Assembly: GCF_050587365.1 (NCBI RefSeq)
Contig: NZ_JBOBFV010000001.1
Coordinates: forward strand, 1,439,434-1,503,433
Length of the DNA stretch: 64,000 nt
Source: Plantibacter auratus
Lineage (GTDB): Bacteria > Actinomycetota > Actinomycetes > Actinomycetales > Microbacteriaceae
Direction: 5' to 3'
The notes beneath the pieces are model-generated. The model had not been told where the DNA came from, searched no databases, and saw only the letters and a list, made by a program, of their open reading frames with translations. Shown here piece after piece: positions 49,601 to 57,645 of the stretch. Positions within the stretch are counted from its first letter, which is position 1, and every line of letters begins with the position of its first letter. The position numbers and the translations under genes were made by a program.

Positions 49601-52348
49601 CGGCTCCATGTAGACGTGGCGGTCGTAGCTGCCGGACGTACCGGTCTGACTGCTCCCGAAGCCGATGAGCTTGCCTCCACGCGTCGTCGTGGTCTTGAAC
49701 CACAGTTCGAGGGCGTACGAGTTCGGGCTGGAGAACTGGTCGTTGCTCGCGACGCCGGCCTGCTGCCAGCCGCCCTGGTTGATGGGGTCGAACGCGGCGG
49801 CCTTGTTGGCCGTCCCGGTGATCGCACCGTCGACGCCCTGGTTCACCCGGCCGGTGTACGTTCCGGCGTGATCGCTCTTCGAGGAGTCGAGCGCCGCAGC
49901 GCCCGCCGTCTCGCCGAGTCGCCAGTACAGCGTCGGGTCCAGGTTGTAGACCGAGGCGCCGTAGCTGTCTGCGGGCGCCGCCGGGATCGGCGAGGTCCGT
50001 CCGGAAGCGACGAAGTGGTTGATGATCGAGTCCTGGCTGAGCGCGGCGTCGTAAATGGCGACTTCGTCGATGTTGCCGGCCAGGTAGGACGATGACGGCT
50101 GGTTGGGCCAACCGCCCAGGTTGTCACCGCCGATCCGCCAGTAGCCGTTGAAGGGCTGACCGGTGGTCGTGTCGGCACGGCTCGCCACGAGGCGGCCGTC
50201 GACGTACAGCTTCATCCCGGCGCTGCTCATCGACGCTGCGACGTGGTGCCACTGTCCGTCGTTGTAGCTCTTCGACGAGTTCACGGTCCTGACCTGGCCC
50301 GGGTAGACCCCGAAGAAGATCCGGCCGTCGTTGTCCAGGTACACCTGGCGGTCGTAGTTGTTCGAGTTGCCGGTCGCAGAGCCGCCGAAGCCGATGATCT
50401 TGCCACCACTCGTGGAGGTCGTCTTGATCCAGCTCTCGACGGTGAACGTGTCCGGGGACAGCTGTACGTCCGGCGTCGTCACGTTCCCGTTGGTCCCGGA
50501 GAACCCGTACGAGGCGTTCGTGTCGCCGATCCCCGAGCCGTCCTGGTTGAGCGAGACGTCACCGGTGATGTTGCCGTCGGCGAAGCCCGCCCAGTCCTCG
50601 GCGGTGGTGCCGCCCGATTCACCGAACCGGTAGTAGGTCTTCGGGCTGTCGGCCAACACGGACGACGAGTACGCGCTCGAGCTCTGACCACCGGACGCGA
50701 TCGTCACGGTCACGGTGTCGGAGCGAGCGATGTTCCCGAAGGGGTCGGTGGCGAACACCCGGTAGCGGTAGGTCTGACCGGGGGTCAGACCCGTGTCGAC
50801 GTAGCCCATCGAGCCACGTTGCCAGAAGGTCGACTCCTTGGTCGTCGTGTAGATCGGCTTGGCCGTGTTGCCGTCGCGGATCACCTGGTAGGTGAGGTTC
50901 GTGTTGTCGCGGTCCCAGTTCGCCGTCCAACGGATGCGTGCCTGGCCGTTGACCGACGAGGTGACCGTCGGGTTGAAGCGCGAACCCGTCACGACGGGAC
51001 CCTGCGCGTTCGGCGCCTTCGACGACACCGCGAACCGGACGAGACCCTGCTGACCGGATCCGTTCACGTTCTTGAACTCGCCGCCCATCACGACGTACTG
51101 CGTGTTACCCGCGACGGACCATGGGCCCTGGTTCTGACCGGTCTTGGTGCCGGTGTCGAGGTTCGGGAACCAGTTGAGGAGCGTCGGCGAAGCCTGACCG
51201 CCCCAGCTCGGGTAGCCGTAGATGTCGGGGGTCGCCGTCCCGGTGGCCGCCTTGCTGAAGGCGATCCCGCGGTAGAACGACCAGGGGTCGGTCTGCGGGA
51301 ACCCACCGATGTTGCCGCAGTAGTGTGCGTGGCCCGCGGTGTACACGACGTCTCCGACGACCGCGGCACTGTACGTGTCACCGTGGCAGTCTGCCACCCA
51401 CTGGAGCGCCCCGCCGTCCCATGAAGCGCGGAAGCTGTTCTCGAGGTTGCCACCGGAACCGAAGACGTAGCCGGTGCCGTAGACGCTGTCGCCGTCGGAG
51501 GTGAGGCTCGTGATCCCGGCCTGGGTGCCGCCGTTGCGCACCTTGTCGTTCGCACCGAACGGCAGCAGCGCACCGTCGGTGAGGTTCACGGCCGCGACAC
51601 CGTACCCCGGGTTGGTCGAACCGTTGACCGACGTGAACTGGCCGCCGACGACCGCCTTCGAGCCGTCGGGCGACAGGACGATCGCGTTCACCCGCCCGCC
51701 GTCCGCCGCCGGTGCCCATGGGAGGACCGCGCCGTTGGAAGCGCTGGCCGCCGCGAGTCGGAGGCGCTGGTCGGTCCCGACCGAGGTGAAGAGTCCGCCG
51801 AAGTAGACGGTGCTGTTCGTCGCGGCGATCGCGCGCACCGTCGAGGCCGGCTTCGGGAGGAAGGAGGTGATGAGCGCGCCGCTGGTCGGGTTGAGCGCGG
51901 CGATCCGCCACACCGTCGCGCCGTTCACCGCGGTGAACGAACCGCCGACGTAGATCCGCGAGCCGTCGGGGGATGCCGCGACGCTGACCGCCTCGCCGCC
52001 GGTGAGGCTCGGAGCGAAGCCCTGGATGAGCTCGCCGGTCGAGAGCTTGTACGCGAGGATGTTGTTCCGCGTCACCGTGTTCGTGCCGGGGGCGGCACCC
52101 GCCGGACGGGCCGTGGAGAAGTCTCCCACCGCGTAGACGGTGTCGCCGACGACGATCTGCTGCCAGACCACACCGTCCACCTGGACGGTCGGGAGCGCGT
52201 CGGCGCTGACCGTGGTCGGCGAGGCCGGACTGGTCGGATCGACCGGCGCGGTGTCGGCGTACGCAGGCGTGGCGACGAGCGCGCCCGTCAGGACCGCGGC
52301 GAGCGCCACGGCCGCGACGGCAGCCTTCGAGAAGAGAGAACGGGTCAT
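46664..52348 (-). CDS. Large secreted propeller/LamG/PKD protein, 1894 residues
   Basis: Signal peptide (ALVATPAYADT). In order: a beta-propeller of delta-60-like repeats (about 50-450: WQQIVVGDTVYAVGDFS, RIYVGGSFTAVNG, VYFGGLFTSVG), one Fn3-like domain (about 465-560), two LamG domains (about 590-1030: FTVESWIKT, YWRIGGDNLGGW), four PKD domains (about 1035-1380, each ending WxFGDG...HxYxxxGxYxVxLTVTD), a beta-sandwich module (about 1385-1590), a fifth PKD and a second module (about 1685-1894). The end modules share YRAKVKV...TVGGAETTLKT...W-TA with the beta-helix proteins. No sortase or membrane anchor seen. Probably a matrix polysaccharide-binding protein. Confidence 0.85.
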   Translation of the reverse strand: MTRSLFSKAAVAAVALAAVLTGALVATPAYADTAPVDPTSPASPTTVSADALPTVQVDGVVWQQIVVGDTVYAVGDFSTARPAGAAPGTNTVTRNNILAYKLSTGELIQGFAPSLTGGEAVSVAASPDGSRIYVGGSFTAVNGATVWRIAALNPTSGALITSFLPKPASTVRAIAATNSTVYFGGLFTSVGTDQRLRLAAASASNGAVLPWAPAADGGRVNAIVLSPDGSKAVVGGQFTSVNGSTNPGYGVAAVNLTDGALLPFGANDKVRNGGTQAGITSLTSDGDSVYGTGYVFGSGGNLENSFRASWDGGALQWVADCHGDTYSAAVVGDVVYTAGHAHYCGNIGGFPQTDPWSFYRGIAFSKAATGTATPDIYGYPSWGGQASPTLLNWFPNLDTGTKTGQNQGPWSVAGNTQYVVMGGEFKNVNGSGQQGLVRFAVSSKAPNAQGPVVTGSRFNPTVTSSVNGQARIRWTANWDRDNTNLTYQVIRDGNTAKPIYTTTKESTFWQRGSMGYVDTGLTPGQTYRYRVFATDPFGNIARSDTVTVTIASGGQSSSAYSSSVLADSPKTYYRFGESGGTTAEDWAGFADGNITGDVSLNQDGSGIGDTNASYGFSGTNGNVTTPDVQLSPDTFTVESWIKTTSTSGGKIIGFGGSATGNSNNYDRQVYLDNDGRIFFGVYPGQVRTVNSSKSYNDGQWHHVAASMSSAGMKLYVDGRLVASRADTTTGQPFNGYWRIGGDNLGGWPNQPSSSYLAGNIDEVAIYDAALSQDSIINHFVASGRTSPIPAAPADSYGASVYNLDPTLYWRLGETAGAAALDSSKSDHAGTYTGRVNQGVDGAITGTANKAAAFDPINQGGWQQAGVASNDQFSSPNSYALELWFKTTTTRGGKLIGFGSSQTGTSGSYDRHVYMEPNGALTFGTWTGQTNTITSVAGLNNGAWHHLVAEQSSDGMKLYVDGALQGTNPQTGAQDYAGYWRIAGDNVWNGTDPFFSGTLDEVAVYPTPLTNAQVQNHWELGTGVVPNVAPTASFTGTAVDLHAQFDASASADQDGTIASYAWDFGDGTTGTGVTPSHDYTTAGAHTVTLTVTDNRGATATTTGSVTTKLPNVAPTAAYSPSAQNLTVAFDASASTDPDGSIASFAWNFGDGTTGTGATTSHTYTAAGSYQAKLTVTDDQGAIGEVTQTIVVSAPVLVAPTSHFTQSAAGLAVSLDGSTSTDGDGTIVSHAWNFGDGQTGTGATVSHTYAAAGSFTVTHTVTDNDGLTGSSTSVVTVAAPANVAPTAAFTATPSGLVVAVDGSTSTDSDGTIASYAWNFGDSGTATGATASHSYAAAGTYTVTLTVTDNGGATNSTTRSVTVTAPVTPTSLANDSFTRSVTGGFGTADSGGTWSITGGAANATVTGGKGVLKLTKGGAGVNGSLSGVSSTSTDASVVFRLDKVADGGGAFVSLAGRQVSAGNDYRAKVKVASNGAMTLYITRTVGGAETTLKTVALAGTYTVGTEYTIRVQVDGANATTVNAKAWRTATAEPTSWQTTTSDTTAVLQAAGTVGVMTYLSASSANFPVSVAFDSLTAVPVGAPTTPPVANVAPVAAFTQSAADLVLSVDGSTSSDSDGTLASYAWDFGDGGTATGATATHTYAAAGSYTVRLTVTDNVGATGTVTSVATVTAPVTPPVDPPVDPAAKFAADTFERTQAGGFGNADTGGAWTVTGGAANASVAAGKGVLKLTKAGAGVSAYLAGVSAQSTDATVNFSLDKLPDGGGAFVSLAGRQVSPGNDYRAKVKVASNGAMTLYVTKTVAGAETTLKTVAVAGVFAPATEYTVRVQVTGSGTSTISAKVWAAASAEPAAWQTTATDASAELQGPGTVALVAYLSGSSTNFPVSVSFDSLVARPVQ

Positions 52349-52567
52349 GATTGGGTGCCCCCATCAGTCGCCGAGCAGGCGACCGGTAACGGTGAGAGAA
52401 ATGCACGACACGGCTTCGGGTGCAGTGGCGCGATCGGATGCTATCAGCGCCGCTGACGCGCCAGTATCCCTCGAACATGGGTGATTTTGCCCCCCGCTGT
52501 TGCCCCGCGGATCACCCCCTCAGGTCGCCATCGGCCACCGTCGCCGACCTCCACTCGCTTGAGACGA

Positions 52568-53227
52568 TCAGGCGGACGGCGCTGCGCCTTCGAACAGCAC
52601 CACCGGTGCGGTCACGACCGAGTCGACGAACACCCGGAACGACTCGCGCTGGTCGGCCGGCACGGCGAACACGTAGACCGCTGTCGCACGGTCCCCGGCC
52701 GCGAGCCGGGCCGGGAAGGCCACGACGCCGGGACCGCTCAGCTCGGAACTCGCGGTCCGGTCCGGGCCGGAGTCGGCCGTGACCTGCACGGTACGAAGGT
52801 CGACCTCGGCGTCGGAGCCGTTCACGAACTCGACCGACACCCGCACGGCGGGCCCGGATATCTCCCCCACGCCGGTCGCCTCGCCGTCGACGGCCTCGAG
52901 CCCGGTGATCGCGACCGTGACGCCGGGGAGCGGCTCGGCGTCGTCGTCGAAGGCGATCGGCGTCTGCGTGGGCCGTCCACCCGGTTCCGGTGCGCCGGTC
53001 GACGAGCCGGTCGCTCCAGGCGTCGTGGCTCCGGCGCTGGTGGACGAGGTGGGGACCGCCGTCCCGGTCGCGCCGCCCGCATCGGTCGTCGTCGCCGGAC
53101 GGAAGACGAGGAACGCCACGATGAGCAGCGCGACGACCACGACCGCCGACACGACGATCAGCGTGGTCCGACGACGGGTCTTCGGCACGTTCGTGTCTGC
53201 TGTCTGTTCACCCTCGAGCTCGGTCAC
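52568..53227 (-). CDS. Membrane-anchored protein with DUF4352-like domain
   Basis: 219 residues. Basic KTRRRTTLIVVSAVVVVALLIVAFLVFRP membrane segment (about 17-44), Thr/Ser/Gly/Pro linker (about 45-95) and an immunoglobulin-like external domain with VTVAITGLEAVDGEATGVGEISGPAVRVSVEFVNGSDAEVDL. This is the DUF4352/Telomeric-repeat-binding-like fold in secreted proteins of actinobacteria. Function unknown. It lies upstream of the large surface protein on the same strand with 219 bases between, so the pair could be cotranscribed. Confidence 0.65.
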   Translation of the reverse strand: MTELEGEQTADTNVPKTRRRTTLIVVSAVVVVALLIVAFLVFRPATTTDAGGATGTAVPTSSTSAGATTPGATGSSTGAPEPGGRPTQTPIAFDDDAEPLPGVTVAITGLEAVDGEATGVGEISGPAVRVSVEFVNGSDAEVDLRTVQVTADSGPDRTASSELSGPGVVAFPARLAAGDRATAVYVFAVPADQRESFRVFVDSVVTAPVVLFEGAAPSA

Positions 53228-53457
53228 CGTGGTACCCCGTTCCGAGCGATCCGCCCGTGTCCGCTGCGGAGGCCTCCGGAAGGAGTCCTCTCGGGAGGCA
53301 GCTTATTGGGCCCGGCCTGACGCTGCCAGGCATCGGCCCCTCCTCGGGTGGCACCTGAAAGTGGACTCGGCAAGCGGTGATGACCCTCATACGCTCGGAC
53401 CAGGCTCAATGAACGCGCCGGAGACGTCAGGGAAACACACATACGGGGAGCGTTCGG

Positions 53458-53937
53458 ATGAGCGATCAGCACGCAGCAGCACGACCGGGACGCGTCGGCT
53501 ACGCAGCAGGCGCCTTCGACCTCTTCCACGTCGGGCACCTGAACATCCTCCGTCACGCCAAGAGCGCGTGCGACTACCTCATCGCCGGGGTCGTCTCGGA
53601 CGAGCTGCTGCGCACCCGCAAGCGCATCGAGCCCATCGTCCCGCTGACCGAGCGTCTCGAGATCGTCCGCCACATCGGCTTCGTCGACGAGGCCGTCGAG
53701 GAGACCTGGGACGACAAGCTCCAGGCCTGGGATGCGCTCCGGTTCGACATCTTCTTCAAGGGCGACGATTGGCGCGGGACCGCAGAGGGCCTCCGTCTTG
53801 AAGCGGAGTTCGCCAAGGTCGGCGTCGAGGTCGTCTACTTCCCCTACACGATGAGCACCTCGAGCACCGCACTCCGCCGTGCACTCGCCCAGCTCGAGGA
53901 GCAGCGCGAGCTCGACACCACGCTCGTCCAGGCCTGA
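53458..53937 (+). CDS. Glycerol-3-phosphate cytidylyltransferase-like protein (TagD type)
   Basis: 159 residues. Nucleotidyltransferase signature GAFDLFHVGHLNIL (HxGH, about 18-31), KRIEPIVPLTERLEIVR and the end TMSTSSTALR (ISTS-like motif). These enzymes make CDP-glycerol or another CDP-alcohol (or dTDP/ADP variant) from CTP and a phosphorylated alcohol. With the CDP-alcohol phosphotransferase at 36333 a polyol-phosphate component of the polysaccharide is predicted. It is divergent from the DUF4352-like gene. The alcohol cannot be named from the sequence. Confidence 0.85.
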   Translation: MSDQHAAARPGRVGYAAGAFDLFHVGHLNILRHAKSACDYLIAGVVSDELLRTRKRIEPIVPLTERLEIVRHIGFVDEAVEETWDDKLQAWDALRFDIFFKGDDWRGTAEGLRLEAEFAKVGVEVVYFPYTMSTSSTALRRALAQLEEQRELDTTLVQA

Positions 53938-54040
53938 CACCCGCCGTACCCCTGCGCCCCGTCCGCCGCCGCGGCCGCGCTCCCGTTCGCCACGACAGCG
54001 AGGTACTGTTGGACGGATCGACTCACAGGGCGGTGGACAC

Positions 54041-54763
54041 ATGACGAAGGCTCGGCAGGCGCTGCTCGCACGCCTCACCGGTTCGCTGCCCGTCCACGGC
54101 TCGATCGTCGGTGTCGCGACCGAGGAGCGCACGGTCGTCATGACCTACGGTGACGGTCCGAGCCCCGACGGCACGCCAGGCGTCCTCGACGCCCTCGCCG
54201 AGGCAGGCGCGACCGCGACGTTCTTCGTCCTCGTCGGCCGCGCGCGGAAGCACCCCGAGCTCCTCGAACGCATCGTCGCCGGTGGACACGAACTCGCGCT
54301 GCACGGCGACGACCACGTGCGCCTCACCGACTTCTCCGAGGAGGCGGCCTATCGGCGGACCCTCGCGGCCAAGCAGGAGCTCGAACAACTGAGCGGCCAG
54401 GCGATCGAGTGGTTCCGTCCACCCTACGGCGCGCAGAGCATCGAGACCTGGCAGGCCGTCAAACGAGCCGGCCTGCAGACGGTGCTGTGGACGGCGACCG
54501 CCTGGGACGTCAAGGACGTCGGCGAGCACGAGCGCGTCGCCCACGCCGTCCGGCACTGCCACCAGGGCTCGATCCTGCTCGCCCACGACGGCTTCGCCGG
54601 CCCGGCCGACGGCGTCGACGACGGCCCGGAACCCGAGGTCGACCGCGGCGCGCTCGCAGCCGAGCTGCTGAGCGGTTTCGCCCGCGAGGGGCTCATCGGT
54701 CGGTCGCTGCGCGACGCTCTCGTCGCCGGGAAGGCCGTCCGCCGCGCACGGTTCTCCGAGTAG
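54041..54763 (+). CDS. NodB-like polysaccharide deacetylase with altered motif 1
   Basis: 240 residues, no signal peptide. NodB fold: motif 1 reads MTYGDGPSPDG (the usual TFDDGP has a first Asp, here Gly37; Asp38 kept), motif 2 HGDDH (His88, His92), motif 3 RPPYG, motif 4 WDVKDVGEHE and motif 5 LLAHDG. The first Asp is the general base in deacetylases, so activity may be lost or altered. The lack of a secretion signal suggests a cytoplasmic or non-classical substrate. Follows the cytidylyltransferase gene by 103 bases on the same strand. Alternatives: a GT or sugar-nucleotide deacetylase. Confidence 0.82.
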   Translation: MTKARQALLARLTGSLPVHGSIVGVATEERTVVMTYGDGPSPDGTPGVLDALAEAGATATFFVLVGRARKHPELLERIVAGGHELALHGDDHVRLTDFSEEAAYRRTLAAKQELEQLSGQAIEWFRPPYGAQSIETWQAVKRAGLQTVLWTATAWDVKDVGEHERVAHAVRHCHQGSILLAHDGFAGPADGVDDGPEPEVDRGALAAELLSGFAREGLIGRSLRDALVAGKAVRRARFSE

Positions 54764-55121
54764 TCCACGACCTGCGCACGGCCCACGTTCAGCGCATCCC
54801 CAGTTTGCGCGGGGGTCATCACGATGCGCCCTGCGGTCACTCCACGACCCACGTCGGTCGCCGCACGGGCGGTCGTGTCCAAGCCACCTCGCCTCCCCCG
54901 CCGGTCGCTCGCTCAGCGCGGTCGAGGACGACCCTCCATGAACGTGGGAAGCCTGTCGACTACCTCACATCCTCGTGCGGGGGGCATCATGAATATCCTG
55001 GTCAGCGGCAACTTGCGCTCCCTTGGGCCGTACTGCAAGGTTAACGGATCACGAACAGGGACCGACCGGGGGGCCGGGATCCGCCGAACCGTAACACGAC
55101 GTCCGACGGAGGACTCCACCC
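54764..55121 (+). promoter_or_regulatory. Leader region of the second beta-helix gene
   Basis: A 358-base gap with no convincing gene. CGGATC (55045-55050) and GATCCG (55078-55083) can pair around a GGGGGG-CC run. GGATCCGCCGAACCG (55077-55091) and GTCCGACGGAGGA (55101-55113) match the leader of the first beta-helix gene; GGAGG is the binding site for ATG 55122. Confidence 0.5.
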
Positions 55122-56582
55122 ATGAACGGGTATCCACGATCAGCACGACCGAACCGCCGCAGACACTCCTCGATCGCATCGGCTCCGACCGGCGTCCGCA
55201 CACCTCTCGGCGCCGCGATCATGGCGATCGTCGTCACCCTCGCGACGATGCTCGCCGTCCCGACCGCTGCGAACGCCGCGACCTCGGGGTCCTTGAGTGT
55301 CGCACCGGGCGCCTCGGCTGCCGCGGTCGTGACCGCGTCGAATCTCGCCGACACCACGGCGTCGGCGCAGTTCACCGTACCGGCACAGCGGACCGCGTAC
55401 GTCGCCGTCCAGCTCCGAGCCCCGTCGAACGCCGCAGGATATCGCGCCAAGGCGCGCATCCTGGCGAACGGCGAGGTCACCGTCAGCATCTCCCGCGTCG
55501 TCGCTGGAGCTGAAACCTCACTCGTCAGCGGCGCCACCGGGATCACGGTCGCCACCGGACAGCAGCTGAACCTGGAGGGGACGGTGTCCGGATCGAACCC
55601 GGTGAAGCTCTCCGTCCGCGCGTGGGTGGAGGGCACCACCAAGCCCTCGTGGCAGCAGAGCGCCTCCGACAGCTCCGCCACCCGCGTCAGCGCTGCCGGA
55701 CCTGTCCGCGTCTGGAGCTACCTCTCGGGCTCCGCAGGCTCGGCCGCGACGATCGGCTTCGGCAAGGCCGCAGCCTCCACCCCGGCGGCGGCTCCAGCCG
55801 GGTCGACGTCAAAGCCGTCGGCATCCACCACCGGCGTGCCGTCGGGGACCTCGCTCACCAGACACGACGGCGACCTCACGATCACCGAGGCCGGGACCGT
55901 CATCGACGGGCTGGACATCCACGGGTTCGTGACCGTGCGGGCGGCGAACGTGACCATCAAGAACTCGATCGTCCGCGGCGGCAAGGCGAAAGGCTTCGCG
56001 GTCGGCCTCATCACGAACTACGGATACGACAACCTCGTCATCGACCACGTGGACGTCACGGCCGAGTTCCCGTCCGTCTACTTCGACGGCATCAAGGGGT
56101 GGGACTTCACGGCGCGCAACGTCCACGTCGTCGGGAACGTCGACTCGGTCAAGATCCACGGCGACAACGTACTGATCGAGAAGTCCCTGCTGGAGAACAC
56201 CGTGGACTATGCGAACGATCCGGCGCAAGGCGGGCGGGCCACCCACAACGACAACATCCAGATCCTGCAGGGGCAGAACCTCCGGGTCGTGGGCAACACG
56301 ATCCGCGGAGCGTCCAACTTCGCGATCCTCGGCGGCGCCGAGCAGAACAACGTCAACCTGACGGTCGACGGCAACTGGATCGACGGCGGCCACTGCTCGC
56401 TCAAACTGCAGGTGAAGCAGTCGTGGACGCAGACGGCGAAGGTCACGAACAACAAGTTCGGCCCGAACCGTGCCGTGTCGTCCTGCGCGTTCACGTCCTA
56501 CCCTGCAGTGAGCCTCACCCAGAGCGGCAACACGATGGAGCTGACGGGCGCGAAGGTCAACCCGCTCATCGTCGTCTCCTGA
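55122..56582 (+). CDS. Secreted right-handed beta-helix protein with N-terminal beta-sandwich, paralog 2
   Basis: 486 residues. Signal peptide (LATMLAVPTAANAATSG, cleavage about 49), beta-sandwich module (about 50-215: YRAKARILANGEVTVSISRVVAGAETSL...VRAWVEGTTKPSWQQ) with a short Ala/Ser linker, then the same beta-helix (GLDIHGFVTVRAANVTIKNSIVRGG, YFDGIKGW, THNDNIQIL) almost residue for residue the same as paralog 1 (37503-39143). It lacks paralog 1's long Pro/Ser linker. It may bind or cut the polymer made by the locus. The leaders of the two genes are also alike. Confidence 0.88.
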   Translation: MNGYPRSARPNRRRHSSIASAPTGVRTPLGAAIMAIVVTLATMLAVPTAANAATSGSLSVAPGASAAAVVTASNLADTTASAQFTVPAQRTAYVAVQLRAPSNAAGYRAKARILANGEVTVSISRVVAGAETSLVSGATGITVATGQQLNLEGTVSGSNPVKLSVRAWVEGTTKPSWQQSASDSSATRVSAAGPVRVWSYLSGSAGSAATIGFGKAAASTPAAAPAGSTSKPSASTTGVPSGTSLTRHDGDLTITEAGTVIDGLDIHGFVTVRAANVTIKNSIVRGGKAKGFAVGLITNYGYDNLVIDHVDVTAEFPSVYFDGIKGWDFTARNVHVVGNVDSVKIHGDNVLIEKSLLENTVDYANDPAQGGRATHNDNIQILQGQNLRVVGNTIRGASNFAILGGAEQNNVNLTVDGNWIDGGHCSLKLQVKQSWTQTAKVTNNKFGPNRAVSSCAFTSYPAVSLTQSGNTMELTGAKVNPLIVVS

Positions 56583-56620
56583 GCCTCGGGCGGTGCCGCA
56601 GCCCGTGGCTCAGCCCCGCC

Positions 56621-57580
56621 TCAGTCCTTCGCGAAGCGGTCCGTCGCGTCGATGAGCGCCGACAGGATGCCCGGCTCGTCGAAGGCGTGGCCCGCGTCGG
56701 GGACGATCGTGAAGTCCGCTTCCGGCCATGCCCGATGCAGGTCCCACGCGGTGAAGACCGGGGTGCACATGTCGTAGCGGCCCTGGACGATCACGCCGGG
56801 GACTCCGGCGAGTTTGCCGGCATCGCGGATGAGCTGCTCGGGTTCGAACCAGCCCTTGTTCGTGAAGAAGTGGTTCTCGATGCGCGCGAACGCCACCGCG
56901 AAGTGCGGGTCGGTGAACCGGGCGACGGTCTCCTCCTGCGGGAGCAGGGTGATCGTCGAGGACTCCCACCGCGACCAGGCGACGGCCGCCGGCCCGTGGA
57001 CGGCCGGGTCCTCGTCGAACAGACGCCGGTGGTAGGCCTCGATGAGGTGGCGGCGCTCGTCAACCGGGATCGGCTCGAGGTAGCCCTCCCACAGGTCGGG
57101 GAAGACCGCGGAGGCACCGCCCTCGTAGAACCAGTCGAGCTCGGCGTCGCGCAGCGTGAAGATGCCGCGGAGCACGAGCTCGGTGACGCGCTTCGTGTGC
57201 TTCTGGGCGTACGCGAGCGCGAGGGTCGAACCCCAGGACCCGCCGAACACCATCCAGCGCTTGATCTTCAGCGCCTTCCGCAGCACCTCGAGGTCGGCGA
57301 CGAGGTGCCAGGTGGTGTTCGTCGACAGGTCGGCCGCCGGGTCGCTCGCGTGCGGGGTGCTCCTGCCGCAGCCGCGCTGGTCGACGAGGACGATGCGGTA
57401 CCGCTTCGGGTCGAAGAGCCGACGGTGGATGGGGCTCGTCGCGCCGCCCGGGCCGCCGTGGAGGAACACGACGGGCTTGCCGTCGGGGTTGCCGGAGGTC
57501 TCCCAGTACAGCGACTGCCCGTCGCCGACGTCGAGCATGCCGGTCTCGTACGGCTCGATCTCGGGATACGGCTCACCCAT
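56621..57580 (-). CDS. pip: Proline iminopeptidase
   Basis: 319 residues, alpha/beta-hydrolase. Oxyanion HGGPGG (about 44), nucleophile elbow GGSWGS (Ser about 113), acid/base region VQGRYDMCTP and PDAGHAFDE complete the Ser-Asp-His triad. Removes N-terminal proline from peptides in the cytoplasm. ATG 57580 chosen for AGGAGG spacing of 11; an in-frame GTG nine bases upstream is possible. Convergent with the beta-helix gene. No operon. Confidence 0.92.
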   Translation of the reverse strand: MGEPYPEIEPYETGMLDVGDGQSLYWETSGNPDGKPVVFLHGGPGGATSPIHRRLFDPKRYRIVLVDQRGCGRSTPHASDPAADLSTNTTWHLVADLEVLRKALKIKRWMVFGGSWGSTLALAYAQKHTKRVTELVLRGIFTLRDAELDWFYEGGASAVFPDLWEGYLEPIPVDERRHLIEAYHRRLFDEDPAVHGPAAVAWSRWESSTITLLPQEETVARFTDPHFAVAFARIENHFFTNKGWFEPEQLIRDAGKLAGVPGVIVQGRYDMCTPVFTAWDLHRAWPEADFTIVPDAGHAFDEPGILSALIDATDRFAKD

Positions 57581-57645
57581 ACGGTCCACTTCCTCCTGTG
57601 TTCACGACACGTGTCTCATCTAGCATGCCGCACCCGGCCCGCCGG

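Noticed and set aside
46547..50095. Open frame of 1182 codons on the plus strand, opposite the large surface protein
   Set aside because: It is a high-GC antisense frame of the 1894-residue gene; the protein is very rich in Arg, Gly, Val and His with no domain.
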